A stretch of 64,000 nt of DNA from Clostridiales bacterium (GTDB lineage: Bacteria; Bacillota; Clostridia; Christensenellales; Pumilibacteraceae): NCBI GenBank assembly GCA_031276725.1, contig JAISMM010000012.1:25968-89967 (forward strand). Direction: 5' to 3'. Positions 53,926 to 62,448 of this stretch are shown here, one piece after another. The notes under the pieces were generated by a model that saw only the letters and a list, made by a program, of their open reading frames with translations, had not been told where the DNA came from and ran no database searches. The position numbers and the translations under genes are program-made. The first letter of the stretch is position 1; each line of letters begins with the position of its first letter.

Positions 53926-54165
53926 GGGAATGTACAAGCAAAGGCAAACAAGCCGCCGAGGGGAATTTTGGAGAATGTACAAATAACGGCAATTAAGCCG
54001 CCGAGGGGAATTTTGGAGAATGTACAAGTAACGGCAATTAAGCCATCGGAGGGGAATTGTGGGGAATGTTCAAGCAACGGCAATTAAGCCGCCGGAGGGG
54101 AATTGTGGAGAATGTACAAATAACGCCAAACAAGCCGCCGGAGGGGAATTTTGGGGAATATCCGA
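53913..54165. repeat. Six tandem copies of a 45-46-bp unit
   Basis: Unit GAGGGGAATTTTGGAGAATG then TACAA-TAACGGCAATTAAGCCGCC, starting at 53913, 53958, 54003, 54049, 54095 and 54141. Each includes the core GAGGGGAATT of the dispersed element, so it looks like local amplification of that core plus flank. Confidence 0.9.
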
Positions 54166-54300
54166 GAGAGGGCGGGCAAGGCAAGAACCGTACTCGCCGC
54201 CGTTCGTTCACGCTTATATATCGGGAGTCGGCAACTCTTTGTAATTATGCGCCGTGTGAATTATACGTTTACCGTTATTATGCCGCGTTTCGCTTTTTTG

Positions 54301-55587
54301 TCAAGATTTTTTTGCGGTAATGTACGACTTGAACACCGCCAAAACCTCGTCCACGCGCTTTTCGTCGGCGCATTCGACCATAACGCGGATTTTTGGCTCG
54401 GTACCGCTCATACGGACGATCAGACGGCCCGTTCCGGCGAGCTTTTGGGTGTAGTCCTCGATCAGGGCGATCATACCTTTTTCGTACATAATGGAGGGGT
54501 CGGCGTATTCGGCGATCGCCTTTTGGGGGCAAAGGTCGAGCCGCTTTAACGCCTTGAACACGCCGTTTTTGTAGACCGATTTGGTAAAGAAAATCGCGCT
54601 TAAAATTCCGTCGCCGGTCGTGGCGGCGGGATAGACTATGTAGTGGCCGCTCTGCTCGCCGCCGAGGTTGTAATTCTTTTTGAGCATAAGGTCGCATATA
54701 TATTTATCGCCGACGGGCGTTCTTATCAGGCGGCGGCCGTCCTCGGCGAGCTTTTTTTCGAGCGCGAGATTTGACAATACCGTGCCGACGACGACGTTAT
54801 CGGTAAGCTTCATATCGCGGCTTATGTTATAAAGAACCGTGTCGCCGTCCAAAATTTCGCCGTCGAACACGACGCTTAACCGGTCGGCGTCGCCGTCGAA
54901 CGAAAAGCCTAAGCGCGTCGCCGTGCCCTTCATACTGTTGCGGACGTAGTAGGGGTATAGCGCGCCGCAGCCGCTGTTGATTTTTTCGCCGCGCAGCGAA
55001 CAGTTTTCGACCGTTGCATTAGCGCCCAACCGCGTGAAAACGTCTTTTGCCACCGTAGCCGACGCGCCGTAGCCGCAGTCGAGCAGGATATTAAGACCCG
55101 TAAAATCGGCGTCGGTCGCCTTGCAAACCGCGTCGATATATTCGTCCCGCGCGGTCGGAAGGGCGCGCGCCGTTCCCTTTTTGGAGGGCTTTTTGGGCGG
55201 GTTGTCGATATAGTATTCCACGCTGCCCTCCTGCTCCTCGGACAGCTTTACGCCGCTGCCGTCAAAGATTTTTATGCCGTTATACTCGGGCGGGTTGTGG
55301 CTTGCCGACACCATTATGCCGCATAGGCCCCCGTGCTTTTTGCAAAGCGACGCGACCGCGGGCGTCGGCAAAATTCCGAGCGTAACGGCGGATGCGCCGC
55401 CGTCGGTCAGCCCTCTTATGAGCGCCTCCTCGATTTCCGGCCCCGACACCCTTGTGTCGCGCCCGATATAGCAGTCCCCCGCGCCGAAGTACGCCGCGAG
55501 CGCAAGCCCCGTCTTGTACGAAAGCGCGGCGTCCAAATTGTCGCCGTACTTTCCTCTTATGCCGTCCGTGCCGAAATATTTTTCCAT
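54301..55587 (-). CDS. glmM: Phosphoglucosamine mutase
   Basis: A 428-residue enzyme that turns glucosamine 6-phosphate into glucosamine 1-phosphate. N-terminal FGTDGIRG, active-site serine in SASHNP (Ser96), metal loop DGDADR and the late RMSGTEPKIRVMVE are all typical. It is back to back with glmS, which supplies its substrate. Confidence 0.96.
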   Translation of the reverse strand: MEKYFGTDGIRGKYGDNLDAALSYKTGLALAAYFGAGDCYIGRDTRVSGPEIEEALIRGLTDGGASAVTLGILPTPAVASLCKKHGGLCGIMVSASHNPPEYNGIKIFDGSGVKLSEEQEGSVEYYIDNPPKKPSKKGTARALPTARDEYIDAVCKATDADFTGLNILLDCGYGASATVAKDVFTRLGANATVENCSLRGEKINSGCGALYPYYVRNSMKGTATRLGFSFDGDADRLSVVFDGEILDGDTVLYNISRDMKLTDNVVVGTVLSNLALEKKLAEDGRRLIRTPVGDKYICDLMLKKNYNLGGEQSGHYIVYPAATTGDGILSAIFFTKSVYKNGVFKALKRLDLCPQKAIAEYADPSIMYEKGMIALIEDYTQKLAGTGRLIVRMSGTEPKIRVMVECADEKRVDEVLAVFKSYITAKKS

Positions 55588-55613
55588 ACCGAATTCTCCC
55601 GTTTTAATAACGC

Positions 55614-55647
55614 CGCGGGGAGTTGCCCCGAGGATACCCTCCCCGCG
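55614..55647. repeat. Hairpin between glmM and glmS promoters
   Basis: CGCGGGGAG (55614-55622) and CTCCCCGCG (55639-55647) pair across a 16-nt loop. It lies upstream of both genes, in the glmM leader. Confidence 0.6.
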
Positions 55648-55656
55648 CTTACAGAT

Positions 55657-55685
55657 ATTGTACTACTATTTTGCGGTTACGTCAA
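55657..55685 (-). promoter_or_regulatory. Sigma-A promoter of glmM
   Basis: TTGACG (55680-55685), 17 bp, TACAAT (55657-55662). Three ACGTCAA/CCGTCAA repeats lie between this and the glmS promoter. Confidence 0.7.
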
Positions 55686-55725
55686 CCTATTATTTCCCGA
55701 TTACGTCAATATCCGTCAACTTTAT

Positions 55726-55755
55726 TTGACAGACCCGCATTAATTGTTATACAAT
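55726..55755 (+). promoter_or_regulatory. Sigma-A promoter of glmS
   Basis: TTGACA (55726-55731), 18 bp, TACAAT (55750-55755). The leader before the ATG is only about 20 nt, so there is no room for a glmS ribozyme. Confidence 0.7.
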
Positions 55756-55779
55756 ATATATTATAAGGAGATCGATTTT

Positions 55780-57609
55780 ATGTGCGGAATAGTGGGCTAT
55801 GCCGGAAGCGACAGGGCGGCGCCGATACTTTTGGAGGGACTTAAAAAGCTGGAATACCGCGGCTACGACTCGTCGGGCCTCGCCGTGGTTTCGGGCCCGG
55901 AGATTAAGATGGTCAAGACGAAGGGTCGGCTTGCCAATCTTTGCCGGCTGACGGACGACGGCAAAAATCTTGACGGCAGCGTGGGGATAGGCCACACGCG
56001 CTGGGCGACGCACGGCGAGCCGAGCGACCTTAATTCGCACCCGCACATATCGCCGGACGGGCGGTTCGCGGTTGTACATAACGGCATAATCGAAAACTAC
56101 CTCGAACTCAAAGAGTTTTTGACGGCGCGGGGTTTTAGGTTTTTATCCGAGACCGACACCGAGGCCGTCGCGCTTTTGACGGAGTACTATTTTTCGGGCG
56201 ATATGATCGACACGCTGCAAAAGGTCGCGAACAAGCTGCGCGGCTCGTACGCCTTGGGGGTGCTGTTCTCGCAGACGCCGGACGCGTTTTACGCCGTGCG
56301 CAAGGACAGTCCGCTCGTGGTGGGCTTAGGCAAGGGCGCCAACTACATAGCGTCCGATATGCCCGCGCTCCTTAGCCGCACGCGCAGCTTTATTCTTTTG
56401 GAGGACGACGAAATCGCGCTTGTGGGGCGCAACGTCGTGCGCGTTTACGACCGCAACAAGGAAATCGTTCCGAAGGAGCCGTTCGAGGCGACGTGGGACG
56501 AGTCCGCCGCCGAAAAGGACGGTTACCCGCACTTTATGCTTAAAGAGATTCACGAGCAGCCCAAAGCCCTGCAAAACACAATAAAGCCGCATATCAAGAA
56601 CGGCAAAATCGATTTGGGCGCGATTAAGCCGACGGCGGACTACTTTAAGAATATCGCCGGAATCGACATTGTCGCCTGCGGCTCGGCGTACCACGCGGGC
56701 GTCGTGGGCAAGTACTTCATAGAGGAGCTTGCGCGCGTCCCCGTCGGGGTCGACCTTGCGAGCGAATTTAGGTACCGCCGCCCCATAACCGGCGAATCGC
56801 GGCTGACCGTTATTATAAGCCAGTCCGGCGAAACGGCGGATACGTTGGCGGCGCTGCGCGAGGCGAAGAGGGCAAAGAGTAAGACGCTCGCGATAGTGAA
56901 CGTGATAGGCTCGTCGATAGCGCGCGAGGCGGACGAGGTTTTTTACACGCTCGCGGGGCCCGAAATCGCCGTGGCGACCACGAAGGGCTATACGACACAG
57001 CTTGCCGCCCTTTGCCTTATAGGGCTATATATAGCCGACGCGCGCGGCGCGGTAAACACCGAAACGTACGCGGGGCTTGCGGGCGACCTGCTGACTCTGC
57101 CCGACAAGGTGAATTGCGTGTTAAAGGAAAACGTCGGGGGCCTGCAATACCTTTCGAGCGTTCACCACGGCGCGACGCACGCGTTTTTTATAGGGCGCGG
57201 GCGCGACTACGCCGCCGCTATGGAGGGATCGCTTAAACTTAAAGAAATATCGTATATCCACGCCGAGGCGTACGCGGCGGGCGAGTTGAAGCACGGCACC
57301 ATAAGCCTTATCGAGAACGGCTCGCTTGTGGTCGCCGTTTGCACCGAACCCGCCCTCGCCGAAAAGACGCTCTCGAATATACGCGAGGTCAAGTCGCGCG
57401 GCGCGCATGTTTTGGCGCTTACGGCGAATATCGGTCAAAAGTTCGCCGCCGACGCCGACTCGCTCGTCGTTCTGCCCGACGTCAACCCCCTGCTCTCGCC
57501 CGTCCTGTCCGCCGTCGCCTTGCAGCTGTTAGGCTACTATATTTCCGCCGCGCGCGGCTGCGACATCGACAAGCCCCGCAATTTGGCAAAGTCGGTTACC
57601 GTCGAATAG
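55780..57609 (+). CDS. glmS: Glutamine-fructose-6-phosphate aminotransferase
   Basis: A 609-residue enzyme making glucosamine 6-phosphate from fructose 6-phosphate and glutamine. The start MCGIVGYAG exposes the catalytic Cys after Met removal, so the true ATG is 55780 (AAGGAG before it). The glutaminase domain has HTRWATHGEPSDLNSHPH, and two SIS sugar-isomerase domains follow (CGSAYHAG, SQSGETADTLAAL, ending LAKSVTVE). It is transcribed divergently from glmM. Confidence 0.97.
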   Translation: MCGIVGYAGSDRAAPILLEGLKKLEYRGYDSSGLAVVSGPEIKMVKTKGRLANLCRLTDDGKNLDGSVGIGHTRWATHGEPSDLNSHPHISPDGRFAVVHNGIIENYLELKEFLTARGFRFLSETDTEAVALLTEYYFSGDMIDTLQKVANKLRGSYALGVLFSQTPDAFYAVRKDSPLVVGLGKGANYIASDMPALLSRTRSFILLEDDEIALVGRNVVRVYDRNKEIVPKEPFEATWDESAAEKDGYPHFMLKEIHEQPKALQNTIKPHIKNGKIDLGAIKPTADYFKNIAGIDIVACGSAYHAGVVGKYFIEELARVPVGVDLASEFRYRRPITGESRLTVIISQSGETADTLAALREAKRAKSKTLAIVNVIGSSIAREADEVFYTLAGPEIAVATTKGYTTQLAALCLIGLYIADARGAVNTETYAGLAGDLLTLPDKVNCVLKENVGGLQYLSSVHHGATHAFFIGRGRDYAAAMEGSLKLKEISYIHAEAYAAGELKHGTISLIENGSLVVAVCTEPALAEKTLSNIREVKSRGAHVLALTANIGQKFAADADSLVVLPDVNPLLSPVLSAVALQLLGYYISAARGCDIDKPRNLAKSVTVE

Positions 57610-57954
57610 GGCAATCGCATAAATCCGATTGCTCTGTCCCCGGGGTTTGCCCGCCGCACTCGGCGCGTCCCTTGAATCCCCCTCGATGGGAATCGGAGAT
57701 TAAGCGGCACGGATTTTAAGCGACGGATTTTTTAGACGCGAGCCGACATATTTTTGCGGGCAATAGCGCCGCTATTGTCAAAAAAAGAAGCCGGCTCGCG
57801 GCAAAAAAGACGCGCCTTAAAGCCGCGTTAGCTTAATCGGAGATTCCCAAAAAGGGATGCCGCGTTAGCGGCGGGGTAGTTCACTATTAAATTATAACCG
57901 CTAAAAAATCATACTCGGCGGAATAACCGGTCAATAAAATAAAGGAACGACACT
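57610..57954. other. Intergenic repeats after glmS
   Basis: No gene is seen in 345 bp. The hairpin GCAATCG-CATAAATC-CGATTGC lies at 57612-57633, ATAGCGCCGCTAT at about 57764-57776, and a partial dispersed element (GCGTTAGCGGCGGGGTAG) at about 57862-57880. Confidence 0.5.
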
Positions 57955-59154
57955 ATGAAATATCTTGTCATATTAGGCGACGGAATGTCGGATTACCCCG
58001 ACGAAAACGGGCAAACACCGCTGACGCAAGCGGTTAAGCCGACTATCGACGGACTCTGCGCAAGCGGCGTTTCGGGTCTTTGCCAAACCATCCCCGAGGG
58101 TCTGCCGCCGGGGTCGGACGTCGCGAATCTGGCGGTTATGGGCTACGATCCGCGCGGCTGCTACACGGGCCGCTCGCCGTTGGAGGCCGTCAGCATCGGC
58201 GTAAATTTGGACGAAAACGACGTTACGTACAGACTTAACCTAGTTACGCTTTCGGACGCTCCCCGATTCGGGGATAAAGTTATGCTCGACTATTCCGCCG
58301 GCGAGATTCCGACCGAAAAATCGTCGAAAATCGTCGAAAAACTCCAAAAAATAGTGCCGGACGGCTTAAAACTCTATGCGGGGGTGTCGTACCGCCACTG
58401 CCTGCTGCGCAAAAACGCCGCCTCGCACGGCGCCGTTTTGACTCCGCCGCACGATATAAGCGGCAAAAAAATCGCGGAATATCTGCCGGAGGGCGTATTC
58501 GCCGATATTCTTTTGGGCTTTATGAAAGCGGCGAACGCCTTTCTTTCCGCCGACCCCGATAACGGCACAAGGGCGAACGCCGTGTGGATTTGGGGCGAGG
58601 GAACAAAGCCGCGCCTAAAAAAATTCTCCGACCTGTACGGCAAAACGGGCGCCGTTATATCCGCCGTCGACCTAATCAAGGGCATCGGCATTTCGGCGGG
58701 ACTCAAAAGTATCGACGTGGCCGGCGCGACCGGCACCCTTAACACGAATTTTGAGGGCAAGGCCGCCGCCGCCGTCGACGCGCTCAAAAAGTACGACTAC
58801 GTTTATTTGCATATCGAAGCCCCGGACGAATGCGGCCATCAGGGCGACCGCCCCGGCAAAATCCGCGCCGTGGAGCTAATCGACAAAAAAATTGTCAAGC
58901 CCCTCCGCGCCTTCCTTAAAGCCCGGGCCGAGCCCTACCGCATTCTTATCACTCCCGACCACGCCACGCCCCTCGCCCTCCGCACCCACACCCGCGACCC
59001 CGTTCCCTTCGTCCTTTTCGACTCGTCCTCCGCACCCCCCTTAAAGCTCTCCCCCGCCCCTTACAGCGAATTCACCGCCAAAGCCTCCGGACTCCTCGTC
59101 GCCTCCGGCGAGGAATTAGCCGCTATGCTGTTTGAAAACTCCGAACAAGTTTAG
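57955..59154 (+). CDS. apgM: 2,3-bisphosphoglycerate-independent phosphoglycerate mutase, archaeal (ApgM) type
   Basis: A 399-residue alkaline-phosphatase-superfamily mutase. MKYLVILGDGMSDYP holds the first metal-binding Asp, LPPGSDVANLAVMGYDP the second, and DECGHQGD and ITPDHATPL the C-terminal ligands. Archaeal-type PGMs occur in clostridia; relatives act on phosphonopyruvate or homoserine phosphate, so the exact reaction is probable only. AAAGGAAC precedes the ATG. The last codons (SEQV) and TAG lie in a short sequence CTCCGAACAAGTTTAG that recurs at 8850. Confidence 0.9.
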   Translation: MKYLVILGDGMSDYPDENGQTPLTQAVKPTIDGLCASGVSGLCQTIPEGLPPGSDVANLAVMGYDPRGCYTGRSPLEAVSIGVNLDENDVTYRLNLVTLSDAPRFGDKVMLDYSAGEIPTEKSSKIVEKLQKIVPDGLKLYAGVSYRHCLLRKNAASHGAVLTPPHDISGKKIAEYLPEGVFADILLGFMKAANAFLSADPDNGTRANAVWIWGEGTKPRLKKFSDLYGKTGAVISAVDLIKGIGISAGLKSIDVAGATGTLNTNFEGKAAAAVDALKKYDYVYLHIEAPDECGHQGDRPGKIRAVELIDKKIVKPLRAFLKARAEPYRILITPDHATPLALRTHTRDPVPFVLFDSSSAPPLKLSPAPYSEFTAKASGLLVASGEELAAMLFENSEQV

Positions 59155-59239
59155 GCGACTTTTAATGCGCCCCGCTTGTCCGGAGCTTTTTATGGCAAAA
59201 TCAAGCGGCATTTATCGCCCGTAGAATCCCGGGCGGCGG

Positions 59240-59289
59240 TTGTCATATTTTATAACGCCGAACATAATATTATTATGTACGGCGTTATA
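59240..59289 (+). promoter_or_regulatory. Promoter with a 39-bp near-perfect palindrome over the -10 box
   Basis: TTGTCA (59240-59245), 17 bp, CATAAT (59263-59268). The palindrome TATAACGCCG ... CGGCGTTATA (59251-59289) has one mismatch and straddles the -10 box, about 50 bp before the next gene, as an operator would. Confidence 0.6.
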
Positions 59290-59337
59290 TGCGAATATCG
59301 AATACCGGCCGACCGAATAAAGGAGTAATTACCCGTT

Positions 59338-60144
59338 ATGTTAAAACTGAGCGAACTACTGTCCAAACGCCTAATCTGCCTTAATTCCGCCGATTTTGCG
59401 GGGACGATAAGCAATATTATTTTTGACCAAAAATTGCTTGCGGGCAAAATTTTGAAGATTTATAACGACGACGGGAGCGAAACGGAAACGGGCTACGTCG
59501 AGCTTAAAAAGGTCAAAAATCTTGAATTCGACGCGGGGGTGATTTCCGACCGCGCGTACATAAGCCGCGAATGGGACGACTCTATGGGCGGGGCGGCAAA
59601 CCCCATAAATTGCGAGTGCTTTAATCAGGACGGCAAGGCGTTGGGCGTAGTGCGCGACGTTTTGCTCGACGGGGCGACGGTCGAGTCGATATTGATCGAC
59701 GAAAAGGAATTTTCGCCAAAAAATTTGCTGTCGTACTCCGACAAGCTGTTAATTTTTAACGACACGGGCGCGCCGATAAAGCTGGCAAAACCGAAAAGCC
59801 GAACCGCCGCCGTCCGTACTCCCGCGCCCGAAAAAGCTCCGCAAGCCGCCCCCGAACGACAAAAAACCGCCGCGGAACAAGATAAAGCCGCAACGGAAAA
59901 ACAGTCGGCCGACGTCGGAATCCCCTCGCGCGTGCCGCCGCAAAACACCGTGGTAACGCGCACGCCGCCGCAAAACGAACAGCCGTCGCCCTATAAATTT
60001 CTTTTGGGCAAGCGCCTGTCAAAAAATATCCGCGCCGAAAACGGAGCGCTGCTGTTAAAGGAAGGCTCGCACATAACCCCCGACGCGATCGCCCTTATGC
60101 GCTCGGCCGGAAAGCTCGTTCAGCTCGCCCTTTACGCCGAATAA
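59338..60144 (+). CDS. PRC-barrel-domain protein
   Basis: A 268-residue protein. Two PRC-barrel-like segments (RLICLNSADFAGTISNIIFD at 11-30 and INCECFNQDGKALGVVRDVLL near 97-117) are followed by a disordered Ala/Pro/Lys-rich linker (about 155-215) and a C-terminal block LLGKRLSKNIRAENGALLLK. PRC barrels occur in ribosome-maturation and sporulation proteins (YlmC/YmxH); this longer, two-barrel form is not a known one. AAAGGAG precedes the ATG. Its neighbours are apgM and gpr. Role unknown. Confidence 0.72.
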   Translation: MLKLSELLSKRLICLNSADFAGTISNIIFDQKLLAGKILKIYNDDGSETETGYVELKKVKNLEFDAGVISDRAYISREWDDSMGGAANPINCECFNQDGKALGVVRDVLLDGATVESILIDEKEFSPKNLLSYSDKLLIFNDTGAPIKLAKPKSRTAAVRTPAPEKAPQAAPERQKTAAEQDKAATEKQSADVGIPSRVPPQNTVVTRTPPQNEQPSPYKFLLGKRLSKNIRAENGALLLKEGSHITPDAIALMRSAGKLVQLALYAE

Positions 60145-60198
60145 GTTTTTACGGCGGTTCGCCGCCGCCGTCGACCGCACTCTGCGCCGCGCCGAATT

Positions 60199-60984
60199 TT
60201 ACTCTAATTCTTCGCCGAAAAAGCATAGATTTAGCGCCCCCGCGATAATCTCGGCGCAATCCTCGGTGTAAAGGTCGATGTCCTTTGGGGTAACGACGAG
60301 GGCGGCGAGCTCGTCGGTAAGCTCGGTCGGGCGGCCGAGGGCGTCCTCGATAATGGTCGAGGCGTAAACGACGAGCGGCACGCCCACCGAAATAACGGGG
60401 CAGCCGAGGCTGTCGGAGTCGAAGCGCGTGCGGTGATTGCCGACGCCGCTGCCGGGCGTGATTCCGGCGTCGGAAATTTGGAACGCCGACGCTATGCGCG
60501 GGGTGCTGGCGCCCGCGAGGCTGTCGACGGCGACGACGCACGAGGGCCGGATTCTGTCGGCGACGCCCTTAATTATGTCGAAGCTTTCGATTCCCGTAAC
60601 GCCCAAAACGTTCGGGCATACGCACGAGAGGCGCGGCGCGGGTCGCGGGGTTTCGAGGTGGCGCGTTATCAGGAGCTTTTCGCCGACCTTTTTGCCGAGC
60701 GCGTCGGCGGTCATATTAGGATTGCCGAGGCCCGCGACAAGGCAGTTGTCGCCCGTTACGACCTCGCGCAGCGCCTTGCAAAGCTCGCGCTTAACGCCGT
60801 CGAACTCGCCGCGCTCCCCTCTCTTTACGGAATCGGTTTCGATTGTAACGTAGCGGCCGGGCGGCTTGTTAAGACGCTTTGCCAACGCGCCGTCAAGCTC
60901 CACGTCGGTGCGCTTAACGGCGGCCGAAATCCTGCGGCTTTTGCAGCCGGGCGCAAATTCGACGGCCATATCGGTTCGCGGCAT
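60199..60984 (-). CDS. gpr: Spore germination protease GPR
   Basis: A 261-residue aspartic-type protease that degrades small acid-soluble proteins at germination. MPRTDMAVEF at the start corresponds to the mature N-terminus region, and the central LVAGLGNPNMTADALG, VVAVDSLAGAST and GVGNHRT are the family signature. The true start is ATG 60984, since GGAGG lies 8 nt before it and an upstream TTG overlaps the SD itself. It is shorter than Bacillus GPR (about 370 residues) and has almost no propeptide. Confidence 0.93.
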   Translation of the reverse strand: MPRTDMAVEFAPGCKSRRISAAVKRTDVELDGALAKRLNKPPGRYVTIETDSVKRGERGEFDGVKRELCKALREVVTGDNCLVAGLGNPNMTADALGKKVGEKLLITRHLETPRPAPRLSCVCPNVLGVTGIESFDIIKGVADRIRPSCVVAVDSLAGASTPRIASAFQISDAGITPGSGVGNHRTRFDSDSLGCPVISVGVPLVVYASTIIEDALGRPTELTDELAALVVTPKDIDLYTEDCAEIIAGALNLCFFGEELE

Positions 60985-61045
60985 AGCGTTTTCCTCCAAA
61001 ATGTTACTAATATTCAGTTTGACGCAAAAATATTGCTTTTATTAC

Positions 61046-61074
61046 TTGCCATAAACAAAATTTTGTGATAGAAT
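61046..61074 (+). promoter_or_regulatory. Sigma-A promoter of rpsT
   Basis: TTGCCA (61046-61051), 17 bp, TAGAAT (61069-61074). Confidence 0.75.
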
Positions 61075-61120
61075 AGTAGGGCTTGACAATAAATTAAAGA
61101 ATTTAGAGGAGAATTTTCAA

Positions 61121-61939
61121 GTGCCTAACATTAAATCAGCCCAAAAACGCGTAACCGTCAACGCGAAAAAGAATCTGCGCAACCGCGCGGAGTCGAGCGC
61201 GGTCAAAACCGTTCTCAAAAAGTTTGAAAACGCGGTCGAAACCAACGACATCGCGGGAGCCGAGCGGCTTTTGCCGCAGGTTTTTTCGACGCTCGACGGC
61301 GCCGTCGCAAAGGGTCTTATCCATAAGAACAACGCCGCGAACAAAAAGTCGGCGCTCGCAAAAAGGCTTTACGACGTCAAGTCCGGCAAGCTCGTCATAA
61401 CCGTCAAAAAGGACAACAAGACGATCGCCGCCGAAAAAGCCAAGCTCGCCCAAGAGGCGCGCGCCGAGGCCAAGCTCGAATTTCAGCGCGTCGCCGCCGA
61501 AAAGAAGGCCGCCAAAATCGAGGCGGAAAAGGCCCGCCTAGAAGCCGAAAAGCCCGTAAAGAAATCCAAAAAGCCGGATAAAGAGGTTAAGGACGACAAG
61601 AAAGCGGACAAGGAAGTAAAGGACGACAAGAAGTCTAAAAAGGATCCGAAAGCCGAAAAGGAGTCCAAGCCCGAAAAGGAATCCAAGCCCAAGGCGAAGA
61701 TAAAACCCGAGGCAAAGACGGAAACCGCAGCGGCGCCCGAAGTAACGGTCGAGGCAAAGACGGAAACCGCAGCGGCGCCCGAAGTAAAGCCCGAAACCGA
61801 GGCAGCCGCCGAACCGGAGGTAGAAGCCGGCGCGACGGTTGAGCCGGAAGCGGAAATCAATGTAACCGCCGAGCCGGAAGTACAAGTCGATGCGGAAGTG
61901 AAAGCGGAAACAAGCCCCGAAGCCGACAAAGAGGAATAA
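61121..61939 (+). CDS. rpsT: Ribosomal protein S20 with a very long Lys/Glu-rich extension
   Basis: A 272-residue protein, three times the usual 85-90. The first 87 residues are S20 (MPNIKSAQKRVTVNAKKNLRNR, ending NNAANKKSALAKRL). The remaining 185 residues are low-complexity: Ala/Lys-rich helix (AEAKLEFQRVAAEKKAAKIE), then KPDKEVKDDKKAD and PEV-type repeats (ETAAAPEV), ending acidic. There is no stop or frameshift at the boundary. Start is GTG with GAGGAG before it. A perfect hairpin follows. Confidence 0.9.
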   Translation: MPNIKSAQKRVTVNAKKNLRNRAESSAVKTVLKKFENAVETNDIAGAERLLPQVFSTLDGAVAKGLIHKNNAANKKSALAKRLYDVKSGKLVITVKKDNKTIAAEKAKLAQEARAEAKLEFQRVAAEKKAAKIEAEKARLEAEKPVKKSKKPDKEVKDDKKADKEVKDDKKSKKDPKAEKESKPEKESKPKAKIKPEAKTETAAAPEVTVEAKTETAAAPEVKPETEAAAEPEVEAGATVEPEAEINVTAEPEVQVDAEVKAETSPEADKEE

Positions 61940-61990
61940 ACCGAAACGCCGGACTTTCTCCCGCCCCGCAAAAACGGAATAAACAATACG

Positions 61991-62020
61991 CAATACCGCA
62001 AGGCAAGCCTTGCGGTATTG
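61991..62020 (+). terminator. Terminator hairpin after rpsT
   Basis: CAATACCGCAAGGC / GCCTTGCGGTATTG with a 2-nt loop, a perfect 14-bp stem, then TTGTGT. Confidence 0.8.
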
Positions 62021-62073
62021 TTGTGTGCGGTCAATCTTAATAGTTTGCCGCCGCGCCGCCAAAAGCTAGGTTT

Positions 62074-62448
62074 TTATCGTTCTTTCTTCACGGTCTCTTT
62101 AATGGCGTCGAAGGTCTCCGGGCTTATAACGTGCTCTATCCTGCAAGCGTCGGCGTCGGCGACGGACGCGGGAACGCCGAGAACGTTTTGCAGATAGTCG
62201 GCTATCGTCAAATGTCGGTCGTGAATTTGCGAGGCGCGGGCGAACCCGAGCTCCGTAAAGACGATCGACCCGCCCTTGTTGACGATGATAAAGCCGTTTT
62301 CGGACAAAATCTTGACCGCGCGCGAAACGCTGGCCTTAGAAAAGCCCATATGGTTGGCTATATCGACCGACAGCACGATGCCCTTTTGCTCGATAAGAAT
62401 CTTGATAGTTTCAAGATAGTCCTCGCCCGATTCATACAATTTTTTCAT
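62074..62448 (-). CDS. DtxR/MntR-family metal-dependent repressor
   Basis: A 124-residue repressor. Winged helix (residues about 20-65, HMGFSKASVSRAVKIL); dimerisation/metal part ends RIEHVIS. By position, His79, Cys102, Glu105 and His106 agree with the metal ligands of DtxR, but position 10 is Asp as in MntR's site, so iron or manganese is uncertain. It lacks an SH3 domain. ATG 62448 overlaps the stop of the upstream membrane protein (TAATG), so translation is coupled. Confidence 0.9.
   Translation of the reverse strand: MKKLYESGEDYLETIKILIEQKGIVLSVDIANHMGFSKASVSRAVKILSENGFIIVNKGGSIVFTELGFARASQIHDRHLTIADYLQNVLGVPASVADADACRIEHVISPETFDAIKETVKKER

Noticed and set aside
53892..54083. Minus-strand frame with 15-residue repeats
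   Set aside because: Period of 45-46 bp gives a chance frame; the frame breaks where the period is 46.
55588..55779. glmS ribozyme
   Set aside because: The promoter lies only about 25 bp before the glmS start, so the leader is too short to hold the ribozyme.
59155..59239. tRNA or small RNA after apgM
   Set aside because: No cloverleaf or recognised structure; it contains a known dispersed motif only.
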